The notes: generated from the sequence alone by a model not told the origin. 64,000 bases of DNA from Bog-532 sp963833835 (GCA_963833835.1 CAWHZI010000007.1:124001-188000); one strand, 5' to 3'; numbered from the stretch's first letter, positions 30,836-40,405 are shown. Made by a program: numbers and translations.

Positions 30836-31699
30836 CTAGTGCTGCCCAGCGGTGGCCGATGGTGATTTGCCGTAATCGGCTAGGAGGGCCCGAATGTCCT
30901 GAACCGAGAGGCCTGGGTAGGCGCTGTAGAACCCGATGGGCGGATAGTTGTTGTCGAGTCCCCACTGATAGAACGCATGAGCGTTCTTCTCTACCGGGGT
31001 TGGTGGCGCCCCAGTTATATGTGGAAAGAGAGTATTGAAGACGAAAGCGTCCTTGTCGGCAAAGTCCTGGAAGTACTTCTCCATATCACCGTCGTAGACC
31101 GTGAAGAAGCCTAGGTGATTGTGCTCAAAGGCCACAAAATGAGCGACATGAAGCGTTCCAATGGAATCCGACGCTTTGTGTCCCTTGTCTCCTACCATGG
31201 CCCCGGCGACGTGCCTTACGGCAAAGGCCTGCACCCGTGACTTGAAGGCCATGTACGTCATCAAGGTGGCCTGCGAGGTATTGCCCGTAACGCCCGCCGC
31301 ACGCGCGCATTCCTTGATGTCCTGCACCGAAGCGTCGTCGTAAGCAAAGTACGTGTCTACGGGCTCACGGACATGCCGCTTCAGCCATTTGATGGCCCTC
31401 TCAGGGTTATCAGCCACAGGCGTGGGTGGAGGGTCGTCCACGTAAGTGAAGATGGCGTCAAACACCGGCCCGGCCCTCTCCACGAGCCGGTCGATGTGCT
31501 CGTCGGTGTCGCCGTCGATGTCGGAGAGGAACAGAAGCTTCTCGTCTCCCTCGACCATAAACCGGGAGAAGTGCACGGTACCGAGATCGTCCTGCGCTCG
31601 GGCGAGATCGGGCATCAGCGGGGGCAGCTCCTCAGGCAGTGCCTTGGCGATGGCAGCACCCTTGATCGGGAAGTCAATGACGAGATGACTCTGGCTCAC
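30836..31699 (-). CDS. Internally duplicated protein of unknown function, DyP-associated
   Basis: 287 residues from GTG 31697-31699, with AAGGAGA upstream. Residues about 39-131 and 179-271 are copies of one unit: LGTVHFSRF / IGTLHVAHF; LSDIDGD / TVYDGD; VFDAIFTYV / VFNTLFPHI; PPPTPV / APPTPV; ASVQDIKE / LSVQDIRA. The alpha/beta pattern with a His-containing first strand would suit a ferredoxin-like (dimeric alpha-beta barrel) fold, as in DyP and chlorite dismutase, but no heme motif is seen. It is the first gene of a probable two-gene operon with the DyP peroxidase. I do not recognise a named family. Confidence 0.75.
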   Translation of the reverse strand: MSQSHLVIDFPIKGAAIAKALPEELPPLMPDLARAQDDLGTVHFSRFMVEGDEKLLFLSDIDGDTDEHIDRLVERAGPVFDAIFTYVDDPPPTPVADNPERAIKWLKRHVREPVDTYFAYDDASVQDIKECARAAGVTGNTSQATLMTYMAFKSRVQAFAVRHVAGAMVGDKGHKASDSIGTLHVAHFVAFEHNHLGFFTVYDGDMEKYFQDFADKDAFVFNTLFPHITGAPPTPVEKNAHAFYQWGLDNNYPPIGFYSAYPGLSVQDIRALLADYGKSPSATAGQH

Positions 31700-32050
31700 A
31701 GCGTTCTCCTTAGCTGTCAGGATGGCCGCGGATGTCCTGCTCGACGCGATGGCCGGCGAACTTGCCGATGAGCCGCCCGGGACAACCCCGACGGCGGCCG
31801 TCGCCAGCAACGGCGGCCTGGTGTTCAGCCACGAGCCAGCGTCACAGCGTTTGGCATGGCACACATCATCCGTTTCGGGTAACAACGCCGGGTCAGCCAG
31901 CGCAGCCACGGGTGCCGTGTAGCCCGCGATCGGAGATCACGGGTGTGTGATTACTCGCGGCGGGTGATGCCCTGCTCCAGGCCGGGCGATTCACTGTGGC
32001 TCGGACTGTGTCGCGGTCTCGCGATGGTTGCCCAGGGAGAGGACAATGCT
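31700..32050. other. Divergent intergenic region, no gene supported
   Basis: 351 bp between the duplicated protein (minus) and the arylsulfatase (plus). A 66-codon plus-strand frame at 31722-31922 has no ribosome site and no recognisable similarity. The sulfatase ribosome site GGGAGAGG lies at the right end. Confidence 0.4.
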
Positions 32051-34459
32051 GTGGCGGATGCACCGATCGACCGGACCAGGCTGCCCATGGCGGATCCGGC
32101 GTTTATGGGTACGGTGAACCGGACGCTGGCGGGTTCGGCCCCTGACTGGGACCTTATCGGGCACGTCACCCCGCCTGAGGGGGCGCCCAATGTGCTGCTG
32201 GTGCTGATCGATGATGCGGGGTTCGGTCAACCCAGTACGTTCGGCGGGCCGATCGCGGCACCCACGATGACCCGGATCGCTGAGGAGGGTGCCCGGTACA
32301 ACCGGTTCCATGTGACGGCGCTGTGCTCGCCGACCCGGGCCGCCTTGCTGACCGGCCGTAACCATCATGCGGTCGGTTTCGGGTCGATCGGCGAGCTGTC
32401 CTCCGGTTTCCCGGGGTATACGGCCTTCGTTCCGCAGGACAGCGCGCCGTTCCCGAAGGTGCTGCAGATGAACGGCTACAGCACGGCCGCGTTCGGTAAG
32501 TGGCACCTGACACCGGACGGCCAGCAGGGCGCGGCGGGCCCGTTCGGCCGGTGGCCGAACGCCTGGGGCTTCGACTACTTCTGGGGGTTCCTGGGCGGGG
32601 AGTCCGGCCAGTGGGATCCGGTCATCACCGAGAACAATAAGACAATCGGGGTGCCCCAGGGCCGGGACGGCCAGACGTACTACTTCCCCGACGACATGGC
32701 GGACAAGACGATCGGGTGGCTGCACGATGTCCGCGCCCAGGACCCGACCAAGCCGTGGTTGGCGTATTTCTCCACCGGGTGCGCGCACGCGCCGCACCAT
32801 GTGCCGGAGGAGTGGGCGGCCAGGTACAAGGGGAAGTTCGACCGCGGCTGGGACGTGTACCGGGAGGAGACGTTCGAACGGCAGAAGCAGCTGGGCGTGA
32901 TCCCGGCCGACGCGAAGCTGACCCCCCGCAACGAGGCGTTCCCCGCCTGGGATTCCCTCCCCGAGGACCAGAAGGCCCTGTACGCGCGGCAGATGGAGGT
33001 GTACGCGGGCTACTGCGAGAATGCCGACTGGAACGTGGGCCGGGTGATCGCCGCGGTGGAAGAGATGGGTGAGCTGGACAACACGCTGGTGATCTACATC
33101 TACGGCGACAACGGCGCCAGCATGGAAGGGGCGGTCACCGGCTCGTTCAACGAGCTCACGATGCAGAACGGCATCCCGCTGACTCCCGAGCAGCAGCTCG
33201 CGCTGACCCAGCAGTATGGCGGCCTGGACGTGTGGGGCACCGAGCTGACTGCCCCGCACTACTCGGCGGCGTGGGCCTGGGCCGGGAACTGCCCGTTCCA
33301 GTGGGGCAAGCAGGTCGCCTCCCACCTGGGCGGCACCCGGCAGGGCATGGCCGTCCGCTACCCGCCGCTGATCAAGGACCGGGGCGGGCTGCGCAGCCAG
33401 TTCACCCACTGCATCGACATCGGCCCGACCATCCTGGAGCTGGCCGGGCTGCCGGAGCCGACCCACGTCGAGGGGATCGGCCAGACCCCGATGCACGGCA
33501 CCAGCTTCCTGCACACCTTCGCCGGCCCGGACGCCGAGGAACGCCACACTCACCAGTACTTCGAGATCTACGGCTACCGGGCCATGTACAAGGACGGCTG
33601 GTGGCTGGCCCAGGACGTCGAGCGGATCCCCTGGGACGCGACCCCGGACACGATGAAGAGGTTCGCGCCCGGGGTGTGGCAGCCTGACGACGACCCGGTG
33701 GAGCTGTACTACCTGCCTGATGACTTCAGCCAGGCCAACAACATCGCGGCGCAGCACCCGGAGAAGGTCAGGGAGCTGCGGGACCTGTTCTGGGCCGAAG
33801 CGGAGAAGTACAAGGTGCTCCCGCTGCTCGGCGGCCTAAGCTTCTACTTCGGCCTGCTGCCGCCGCTCCCCGCGCAGACTACGTACACCTACTACGGTGA
33901 CGTGCAGAACATCGCCTCGGGCATGATCCCCCGGATCTACAACCACTCCTACGCCATCTCGGCCGACCTGGTCATACCGGAGGGCGGCGCCGAGGGGGTG
34001 ATCGTGGCCGAGGCCGACCACCTGGGCGGATTCTCGCTGTTCGTCGAGCACGGCAAGCTCAAGCACACTTATTCGATGATGGGCGTGCAGGTGTACCGGC
34101 ACGAGTCCGAAGTCGCCCTGCCCACCGGCGAGGTCAGCGTCCGGCTGGAGTTCCACGCCGACGCGGCCAAACCCGCCACCGGCGGGGATGTACGGCTGTT
34201 TGCGAACCGGCAGGAAATCGGCAAGGGCCGGATGGACCGCACCGTGCCATTCCGGTTCTCCGGCTACGCGGGCCTGGACATCGGCCGGGACAACGGCGGC
34301 GTCGTCGACCGCAACTACGCGAACCGGGCGCCGTATGCGTTCACCGGAACCATTAGAAGGGTCGTCTTCGACATCAAGCCGCACCTGAGTGCAGCGGACG
34401 AGAACACGCTGCACGAATCGGCGCACCACGGGCACGTGGCCCACGGCATCAACGGATAG
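32051..34459 (+). CDS. Arylsulfatase (type I, formylglycine-dependent)
   Basis: 802 residues from GTG 32051, chosen because GGGAGAGG lies eight bases upstream; earlier in-frame ATGs add unrelated residues. The sulfatase signature is CSPTRAALLTGR with Cys92 as the residue converted to formylglycine. Metal-binding Asps lie in LLVLIDDAGFG and YIYGDNGASMEG, with FGKWHLTPDG also typical. A C-terminal beta-rich region (from about 620) follows the catalytic domain. No signal peptide is visible, so it is probably cytoplasmic and acts on an imported or internal sulfate ester. Large arylsulfatases of this kind are common in actinomycetes. Confidence 0.92.
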   Translation: MADAPIDRTRLPMADPAFMGTVNRTLAGSAPDWDLIGHVTPPEGAPNVLLVLIDDAGFGQPSTFGGPIAAPTMTRIAEEGARYNRFHVTALCSPTRAALLTGRNHHAVGFGSIGELSSGFPGYTAFVPQDSAPFPKVLQMNGYSTAAFGKWHLTPDGQQGAAGPFGRWPNAWGFDYFWGFLGGESGQWDPVITENNKTIGVPQGRDGQTYYFPDDMADKTIGWLHDVRAQDPTKPWLAYFSTGCAHAPHHVPEEWAARYKGKFDRGWDVYREETFERQKQLGVIPADAKLTPRNEAFPAWDSLPEDQKALYARQMEVYAGYCENADWNVGRVIAAVEEMGELDNTLVIYIYGDNGASMEGAVTGSFNELTMQNGIPLTPEQQLALTQQYGGLDVWGTELTAPHYSAAWAWAGNCPFQWGKQVASHLGGTRQGMAVRYPPLIKDRGGLRSQFTHCIDIGPTILELAGLPEPTHVEGIGQTPMHGTSFLHTFAGPDAEERHTHQYFEIYGYRAMYKDGWWLAQDVERIPWDATPDTMKRFAPGVWQPDDDPVELYYLPDDFSQANNIAAQHPEKVRELRDLFWAEAEKYKVLPLLGGLSFYFGLLPPLPAQTTYTYYGDVQNIASGMIPRIYNHSYAISADLVIPEGGAEGVIVAEADHLGGFSLFVEHGKLKHTYSMMGVQVYRHESEVALPTGEVSVRLEFHADAAKPATGGDVRLFANRQEIGKGRMDRTVPFRFSGYAGLDIGRDNGGVVDRNYANRAPYAFTGTIRRVVFDIKPHLSAADENTLHESAHHGHVAHGING

Positions 34460-34708
34460 CTTGCCTGCTCCTGACCCCATGGCCGCGAGCCGGGCAACCG
34501 GGAGTGTAGACAACTTTGCTGCCAGGACGGCGTGCTGCCGGGCGACCTTCGTCGGCGTGCTGTGCGGATTGTGGCCCGGCGGGCGGGGGCTGAGCCCGGC
34601 GCAAGAGCCGGGCCAGCGGCAGTGCGCGCGGTGCCGTCCTGCGTACGCCCGGCGAAGCGATCGATTGGGGGTGGAAGTCCCTGGAGGAAGGCCTTCAGGG
34701 AGACGGCC

Positions 34709-35272
34709 ATGACCAATCAGCCGTATTACCAGCTGCTGCCAGCCCAGCGGAGGCGACTGGTCTTGCGGGCGGTGCTGCGGGGTGTCCTGAGCGCGGCCGC
34801 GCTGGTCGTCCTGTACTACGTGCTCCCGCTGAACCAGCCGTGGAACGGCGACACCGCGGTGCGCATCCTGATCGGCCTGTTGGTCTTCGCGGGCCTCGCG
34901 GTGTGGCAGATCAGGTCCATCGCCGGCTCGCGTTATCCGAGTATCAAAGCGTTCGAGGCGCTGGGCTTGATCGTTCCCTTCTACATCTTGTTGTTCGCCT
35001 CGGTCTATTTCGTGATGCAGCGAGCCTCGTCGGCGAATTTCGCCCAGCCGCTGACCCGCACCGACGCCCTGTACTTCACCGTGACGGTCTTCTCCACGGT
35101 GGGTTTCGGGGACATCAGCCCCAAGTCCGAGGCCGCCCGGGTCATACTGATCATCCAGATGCTCGGCGACATCGCGCTGCTGGGCGCCGGCGCGCGGGTA
35201 CTGCTGGGGGCCGTGCGCCGCGGCCAGCAACGACAGGACACCAGCGACCAAGACGGCCCGGCGGCTGGATGA
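34709..35272 (+). CDS. Two-TM-type potassium channel protein
   Basis: 187 residues from ATG 34709 with AGGGAGA upstream. Four hydrophobic segments: two near the N-terminus (LSAAALVVLYYVLPL; RILIGLLVFAGLAVW) and two flanking a pore loop with the selectivity filter TVGFGD in DALYFTVTVFSTVGFGDISPKSEAARVILIIQML. The C-terminus is short and polar, with no RCK domain. It should be an ion channel for K+ in the cytoplasmic membrane. It begins 249 bp after the sulfatase, in a gap with no gene. Confidence 0.9.
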   Translation: MTNQPYYQLLPAQRRRLVLRAVLRGVLSAAALVVLYYVLPLNQPWNGDTAVRILIGLLVFAGLAVWQIRSIAGSRYPSIKAFEALGLIVPFYILLFASVYFVMQRASSANFAQPLTRTDALYFTVTVFSTVGFGDISPKSEAARVILIIQMLGDIALLGAGARVLLGAVRRGQQRQDTSDQDGPAAG

Positions 35273-35485
35273 GGGTCGCCAGGACCGGGCCGACGGGCCG
35301 GTGGACCTAGACGCACCGCAAGGCGCCGTCGTCATCCTGACCGCTCGGTCCTAGTGGTTCCCGGGCTTAGCAAGTAGCCGACAAGCCGCGGGCGGACAGT
35401 TCACAAGGCCGATCACCAACTCCGCGCGGGTGATCGGGAGCTGGCGCAGATTCGCCGGCGGCCCGGGACAGGCGACGATGACCAG

Positions 35486-35596
35486 CAGGTACCGGCCACG
35501 CAAGGCGAGCACAACAGTGAAGTCCTCGCCGAACTCGGCTTCGGTCCGGCCGAAATCGCCAAGCTCAGGGAAAGCGGAGCCCTCATCGATGGGTAA
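35486..35596 (+). pseudogene. CaiB/BaiF CoA-transferase C-terminal fragment
   Basis: The plus strand encodes GEHNSEVLAELGFGPAEI followed by AKLRESGA, matching the end of type III (CaiB/BaiF) CoA-transferases. One base too many in the run of four Cs at about 35,580 shifts the frame just before the expected stop. Nothing of the upstream 350 residues is present. It is a short relic in the 370-bp gap between the K+ channel and the GAP-family gene. Confidence 0.45.
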
Positions 35597-35642
35597 CCTC
35601 GGTGATTGGTTGCCAGTCTCGGCCTCCTACCTGCCAGGCGTC

Positions 35643-36305
35643 TCAGCCTTTCACGAGGCCGATAATGCCATCGACGATGAGGCAGACGCCGACCACAGCG
35701 GACACGACCGCAAAGATCGCAGGGCCGGTCCGTTGCAGGTGATCCCTCAGGTCGGACAGGTGCGTTTCGGCCTCCCCGGGACGCCGGGCGAAGTACAAGA
35801 AGATCAGGCCGACGGTGGCGGTCGACAGGACGGCGAAGGCCACGAAGGCGAAGACCACGACGGGGAGCGCCGAATGGTGACGCACGAGAAGCACGGCGGC
35901 GGCGGCGGTCAGGCTCCACGGCTGCTTGAGGATGCCGACGGTGGCTGCTTCCCAGGGATTGAGCTGCTCCAGTCGGCCCGCGAACTTCTTACTGACCCCT
36001 GAGCTGGTTCTGGGCCGGTTCCGGCGTCTCCATTGCCGCGCGCCAGCAACGACGAGGGCGGCACCGAGCAGCATCTCGATGATCTTCACCGCGGTGCTGC
36101 CGCTTCCATGCTGAGTGGCGTCGGCTCCCCCGAGGGCATAGCTCGCGGCGAACACGATGATCAGCGAGACGCTCCACCCGATCAAGAAGGCGGCCGCGTT
36201 GAGGCGTGGCTTAGTCGTGGTGAGCAGCAAGATGAACACGACGATCGTGGCCGGGGACACGCTGGCCAGCAGACCGAGCAGCCCTACGGGGATCAGCAGG
36301 CCCAT
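35643..36305 (-). CDS. GAP-family (Sap-like) integral membrane protein
   Basis: 220 residues from ATG 36303-36305. Six hydrophobic segments in a LysE-like arrangement: GLLIPVGLLGLLASVSPATIVVFILLL, FLIGWSVSLIIVFAASYALGG, then KIIEMLLGAALVVAGARQW and a cytoplasmic loop before the C-terminal three. The loop FAGRLEQLNPWEAATVGILKQPWSL is typical of the GAP (sulfolipid-1-addressing, Sap) family, in mycobacteria linked to export of cell-surface lipids. It is downstream of, and in the same direction as, an ABC exporter operon, with a 194-bp gap. Confidence 0.75.
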   Translation of the reverse strand: MGLLIPVGLLGLLASVSPATIVVFILLLTTTKPRLNAAAFLIGWSVSLIIVFAASYALGGADATQHGSGSTAVKIIEMLLGAALVVAGARQWRRRNRPRTSSGVSKKFAGRLEQLNPWEAATVGILKQPWSLTAAAAVLLVRHHSALPVVVFAFVAFAVLSTATVGLIFLYFARRPGEAETHLSDLRDHLQRTGPAIFAVVSAVVGVCLIVDGIIGLVKG

Positions 36306-36499
36306 GGGGTGTCCCGGTCTCTGGCGAAGACAGTGACGGCGTGGCCGGACGCCATCTCTGGGGCCAGGACGCCCGTGTTGAGGGCGGACTGCTGCAGGAC
36401 GAGCGTCAAAGAGTGCTCCCGTATGTGGGCTGCTACGAAGAACGGTACCGGCCGACGCGCCCGCGCCCGCGCTCCGCGCGCCCGCGAGCTCGGCGCTGG

Positions 36500-38143
36500 T
36501 TACTCGCCTTGCAGGTCGCGGTGCCTGAAAGCGCTTGTCCCTAGGAGCATGGCCGCGAGCCCGAGGCCCGTCAGTATGCCGTTGACCTGCCAGTCCGGCG
36601 GGACGGCGGGCGCGGATGCCATCTGGTGGAACACTGAGGTGTCGAGGACCCAGTGGTTCTGGGCGGCGAACCCGCCCGCGAACTGGATCAGCACCGACCA
36701 GCCCAGGACCACGTAGACGACGATGCCCGCCCGGCGAGGCCAGAGGCCAGCCGCGAGCGCGCCGGCCCCGAGCACGAACAGGGCCGGCGGGACGACGTTG
36801 ATGCCGGCCTCGAGCGCGGCCGGGAAGCTGACGCCACCGCCCTGGGTGGCTTCCCCGGTCCAGGTGAATATCCCGGCGACGACGCCACTGAACAGCAGCG
36901 CCGCGCTGCCGGCGAGCAGTCTGCCAGCGAACCACCGGGAGCGGCTGACGGGGGCGGCGAGAACGTGGTCGAGGCGGCCCTCGGCTTCTTCGGCCCGGGC
37001 CGCGTTCACCTCGGCCGCGGCCTGGAACGCGATCACGATGGCCAGGATCATGAAGGCGATGCCGGAGAAGGCGACGGCCCCGCCGCCCGGTGATCCCAGC
37101 CGGGAGAAGACCTGCTGCTCGGATCCCTCGATAGTGGCGCCGGCCGCCTTGGCCACGGTTCCGAACAGCACGGCGGCGATCGCCACGCCGGCGGCCCAGC
37201 CGAGGGCATCGGGGAGCGCAAGGCGGACCGTCAGCCCAGTGGCACCGGAAAGCAGCCGCACGCGCGGCGCTCTCGTGCTCCGGTCCGGCCACATGCCGGC
37301 CCCTACGTCTCGCCGCCCGGCCAGCAGGACGGCCAGGGCGGCGAGAACCGCAGTGAAGGCGACTATCGGGATGATGGCCAGTGGACGGGGACCGGTCAGC
37401 GGCTGGAGCTGCTCCACCCACCCGAACGGCGACACCCAGATAAGCCCGTGCAGGCCCGTGCCGGCGTCGGCCACCATCCGCAGGCCGTAACTCACCCCGA
37501 GGAAGGCGGCCGCGTACCCGGCCGCCTGACCGCGGTCCGGCGCGAGCTGGCTCGTCACCGCTCCCACCGCGAGGAACATGATGGCGCTGGCCACCATGGC
37601 AAGTGCGAAGTAAAGGCTCGCGCCCACGCCGAAACCCACGGTGGAGGAACGGCCGGCGGCCACCGTCAGCAGCGCGGTGATCGCCCAGATGACCCCGGCG
37701 CCGGCGCCGAGGCCCGCCAGCACCTGGCCGACAGCGCGCCCGTGCGTGGTCGGCCCGCCCAGCAGCAGCTCCCAGCGGCCGGCGTCCTCGTCACCGCGTA
37801 GCAGCCGGGTGCTCGTCATCAGCCCCCAGATCGCCCCGATGATGATCAGGAGCATGGTCACCTTGAAGACGGTGAAGCCCGCGACGGTCTGCAACTGCGG
37901 CGCCGGGCCGAACAGCGCGGCCGACGCATGGTTCGCGCCGAACGTGTCGGCCAGGCGCTGCCGTTCGGCGGCGGTCTTGTAGATCCGGCCGTAGCTGGCC
38001 GCCGAGGACGCCACGACGATGCCGAACACGCAGCCCCACAGCACCCCCGACCGCAGCGACCGCCTCACGGAGTGGCGAGCAATCAGCATGCGCGCCGGAC
38101 GCCCGGCCCTCGCCGGCGCGGCCACCGCGACATCAGCTGGCAA
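36500..38143 (-). CDS. ABC transporter permease (polyketide-antibiotic exporter type)
   Basis: 547 residues if read from TTG 38143, which overlaps the ATPase stop; a GTG at 38125 is an alternative. About twelve hydrophobic segments in two halves, each beginning with a long N-terminal helix (RSLRSGVLWGCVFGIVVASS; LPDALGWAAGVAIAAVLFG) and containing the conserved cytoplasmic motif GRWELLLGGPTTHGRAV / GRLDHVLAAPVSRSRWF. This doubled ABC-2 arrangement is that of actinobacterial antibiotic/drug exporters. It works with the ATPase at 38133. Confidence 0.88.
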   Translation of the reverse strand: MPADVAVAAPARAGRPARMLIARHSVRRSLRSGVLWGCVFGIVVASSAASYGRIYKTAAERQRLADTFGANHASAALFGPAPQLQTVAGFTVFKVTMLLIIIGAIWGLMTSTRLLRGDEDAGRWELLLGGPTTHGRAVGQVLAGLGAGAGVIWAITALLTVAAGRSSTVGFGVGASLYFALAMVASAIMFLAVGAVTSQLAPDRGQAAGYAAAFLGVSYGLRMVADAGTGLHGLIWVSPFGWVEQLQPLTGPRPLAIIPIVAFTAVLAALAVLLAGRRDVGAGMWPDRSTRAPRVRLLSGATGLTVRLALPDALGWAAGVAIAAVLFGTVAKAAGATIEGSEQQVFSRLGSPGGGAVAFSGIAFMILAIVIAFQAAAEVNAARAEEAEGRLDHVLAAPVSRSRWFAGRLLAGSAALLFSGVVAGIFTWTGEATQGGGVSFPAALEAGINVVPPALFVLGAGALAAGLWPRRAGIVVYVVLGWSVLIQFAGGFAAQNHWVLDTSVFHQMASAPAVPPDWQVNGILTGLGLAAMLLGTSAFRHRDLQGE

Positions 38144-39056
38144 CGCCCGCCACCCCTGCGGACGGTACGCTCTGGCCGTAGTAGGCGAGGAATAGCTCCT
38201 CGAGCGACGGCTCCCTGCTGAGCAGCCGCGTCACCCCGGCGGCGGCAAGCACGGCCAGCAGCGGCTGGACCGGCCCGGTCACCTGGCAGCGCAGCGAATG
38301 CCCTTCGATCACCACGCCGCTCACGCCGGGAACCCCGGACAGGTCTGGGACTCCGCCGGCGAACGTCGCCTCGACGGTGACCGCCGACAGGTGCCGCATC
38401 TCGCTGAGCTTCCCCGACTCGGCGACCCTCCCGTCGCGCAAGATCACTACTCGGTCACAGAGCGCCTCGGCCTCGCTCAGGATGTGCGAGGACAGCAAGA
38501 TGGCCTGCCCGCGCTCGCTGGCCTCGGTGACGCAGCGCCGGAACGCCACCTCCATCAGCGGGTCGAGCCCGCCGGTTGGCTCATCGAGGACGAGCAGGTC
38601 CGCGCGTGTCATCAGGGCACCGATCAGCAGTACCTTCTGGCGGTTGCCCCGTGAGTAGGCCCGCACCTTCTTGGACGGGTCAAGATCGAACCGGGCGACC
38701 AGCTCATCCCGGTACGACGAGTCCGCCTGGCCATGCAGACGGCCGAGCAGGTGGAGGGTCTCCGCGCCGGTCAGCGACGGCCACAGGCTGGCCTCCGCGG
38801 GCACATATGCCACCCGCCTGTGCACCGTGGCCGGGTCTCGCTGGCAGTCCGCCCCGAAGATCTCCGCCCGCCCCGCCGTGGGTCGGATGAAACCGAGCAG
38901 CAGACGGATCGTGGTGGTCTTTCCGGCCCCGTTCGGCCCCAGGTAACCGACCACCTCACCGGGCGCGACGTCCAAGTCGAGGTCGGCCAGCGCTGTCACC
39001 TGGCCGTAGTGCTTCGACAGTCCCTGGGTGCGGATCGCGGGTTCAGATTCTGCCAT
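38133..39056 (-). CDS. ABC transporter ATP-binding protein (drug/antibiotic exporter)
   Basis: 307 residues from ATG 39054-39056. Walker A GPNGAGKTTT, Q-loop region, signature AYSRGNRQKVLLIGAL (a YSRGNRQK variant of LSGGQ usual in this subfamily), Walker B LLVLDEPTGGLDP, H-loop LSSHILSEAEAL, and the DrrA/CcmA-type C-terminal extension. Its start overlaps the TetR gene by 14 bases and its stop overlaps the permease start, so the three form one translationally coupled operon. Confidence 0.93.
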   Translation of the reverse strand: MAESEPAIRTQGLSKHYGQVTALADLDLDVAPGEVVGYLGPNGAGKTTTIRLLLGFIRPTAGRAEIFGADCQRDPATVHRRVAYVPAEASLWPSLTGAETLHLLGRLHGQADSSYRDELVARFDLDPSKKVRAYSRGNRQKVLLIGALMTRADLLVLDEPTGGLDPLMEVAFRRCVTEASERGQAILLSSHILSEAEALCDRVVILRDGRVAESGKLSEMRHLSAVTVEATFAGGVPDLSGVPGVSGVVIEGHSLRCQVTGPVQPLLAVLAAAGVTRLLSREPSLEELFLAYYGQSVPSAGVAGVAS

Positions 39057-39735
39057 CGTTGCCTGATTCCTCCGGCCGGGATCGTCCCTTGCGCCGGAGC
39101 TGCTCCTGAAGCTCGTCCAGCGCCGCGTGTCCCTTCTCCGCCAGCTCCGGGCTGAGCAGGGGCTTGGAGTAGAAGTCCAATTTCGCCCGGGCCAGGCGCA
39201 GGTGCCCCTCGGGGCTGAAGATGTCCGCACCCAGGGCCCGGGAAAGCTGCTCCCGCATCACCAGCGCGCCGAGCTCCATGGCCACCAGCAGGGCCGCGTA
39301 CGCCGTGGGATCGGCCATCTGTCCCGGGTGATGATCCTCCAGCCACCGCTCGCCCAGCCCGACAATCTCCCCGAACATGGCATCAGCGGCCGGCGACCCG
39401 TCCAGCATTGACCGGGCGTAGTACCTGAGCATGAGCAGGACCGCAGGCTGCGCGGATGAGATGAAGCCCGCGTTGCCCAGCTGCCCACCGGGGACGGCCT
39501 CCTCCTTCAGCCGCATCAACTGCGCCAGCACATAGGCGTCGCACGCCGCCCGCAGATCCTGCTTGGACCCGAAGTGATGGCGGATCAGCCCGGTGGACAC
39601 GCCCGCCGCCCGCGCGATGTCCCGGACCGTCGTGCCCTCGACGCCCCGCTCGGCGAATAGGCGCAAGGCAGCGTCCCTGATGCGCGCCCGCCCGGTCAGG
39701 TCCTCAAAGGCCGGCTCTCCCACGGCGGCAGTCAA
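39043..39735 (-). CDS. TetR-family transcriptional regulator
   Basis: 230 residues from TTG 39733-39735, with AGGAGGG five bases upstream. N-terminal HTH: ARIRDAALRLFAERGVEGTTVRDIARAAGVSTGLIRHHFGSKQDL, a textbook TetR DNA-binding domain; C-terminal helical ligand-binding domain (residues 70-210). It is the first gene of the ABC exporter operon, so it probably represses that operon until the exported compound or a related one binds. Confidence 0.93.
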   Translation of the reverse strand: MTAAVGEPAFEDLTGRARIRDAALRLFAERGVEGTTVRDIARAAGVSTGLIRHHFGSKQDLRAACDAYVLAQLMRLKEEAVPGGQLGNAGFISSAQPAVLLMLRYYARSMLDGSPAADAMFGEIVGLGERWLEDHHPGQMADPTAYAALLVAMELGALVMREQLSRALGADIFSPEGHLRLARAKLDFYSKPLLSPELAEKGHAALDELQEQLRRKGRSRPEESGNDGRI

Positions 39736-40066
39736 TCAGCCCTCCTGCGTTCTCATGTCAGTGTGCTACGCATGATAGTCAGCAGACCACACGCTTGTAT
39801 AGGCAGTCATAACCGAGATCGTGCCCGCCCGAGCGCTCCCGGGTTCTGCTCGGCCAGGTCCGTGCGTAAGCCGCGTAACGCCGCGGGCCGGGCCAGCGGC
39901 TGCACGGCGTCCCGGCGGCCCGCGACCAGGTAAGCCGCCGCGGGCGGCCGAGGCTCGCAGGGCCGTCGACCGAGCCGGCTGCCGATGAGGGTCGCCCGAC
40001 TGGGGGCTGCGGCGGCGTCCCATCCGGTGTGGTGCGCGCAACGCGGGCGTGCGGCTGCCGCCGGAA
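39736..40066. promoter_or_regulatory. Upstream region of the TetR-ABC operon
   Basis: 331 bp with no supportable gene. The first 80 bases are AT-richer (ACTGACATGAGAACGC, ATGACTGCCTATACAAGCGTGTGG on the minus strand), the likely promoter of the TetR operon. No clear palindromic TetR site is visible. Confidence 0.35.
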
Positions 40067-40360
40067 TCAACAGCTGTTCACGGCCAGAACGGCCGGACCG
40101 GCTGGCGGTCCCTGCTCGGCCCCCCTCTGCGACCGGCGCACGACCCAGGACAGGAGCATCAGCAGCGCGGCCAGCAGTCCGGCCACGAACAAGCCCGTCA
40201 GGCCCACGAGCAGCACGCCGGCAACCGCCGGCACTCCGCTGGACGGCACCAGCACCGCCGCAGCAGAAGCCATGCTCGGGCCGGCACCGACCGCGCCAAC
40301 GCGGGCCGCTGTCTTGAAGCTGAGCACCCTGCCCGGTTCACGGGGCTGTAAGGCACCCAC
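40067..40360 (-). CDS. Possible small membrane protein
   Basis: Up to 97 residues from GTG 40360. One long or two short hydrophobic segments (VPAVAGVLLVGLTGLFVAGLLAALLMLLSWVV) followed by RRSQRG. No family recognised; no clear ribosome site. Confidence 0.35.
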   Translation of the reverse strand: MGALQPREPGRVLSFKTAARVGAVGAGPSMASAAAVLVPSSGVPAVAGVLLVGLTGLFVAGLLAALLMLLSWVVRRSQRGAEQGPPAGPAVLAVNSC

Positions 40361-40405
40361 GGCTGCCCATCATCTGCCGCGTGTTGGCAATAACGTGCGG
40401 TGGCC

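Noticed and set aside
31722..31922. A 66-codon plus-strand gene before the arylsulfatase
   Set aside because: No ribosome site, no similarity and no conservation signal; left as intergenic.
34460..34708. A possible group II intron or structured RNA before the K+ channel (GGGTGGAAGTCCC, repeated GCCGGGC)
   Set aside because: No domain V hairpin, no reverse transcriptase and no consistent pairing could be traced by eye.
35413..35640. A minus-strand gene (RYLLVIVACPGPPANLRQLPITRAELVIGL) opposite the CaiB fragment
   Set aside because: Looks protein-like, but the plus-strand match to the CoA-transferase C-terminus explains most of the stretch and no start or ribosome site is evident on the minus strand.
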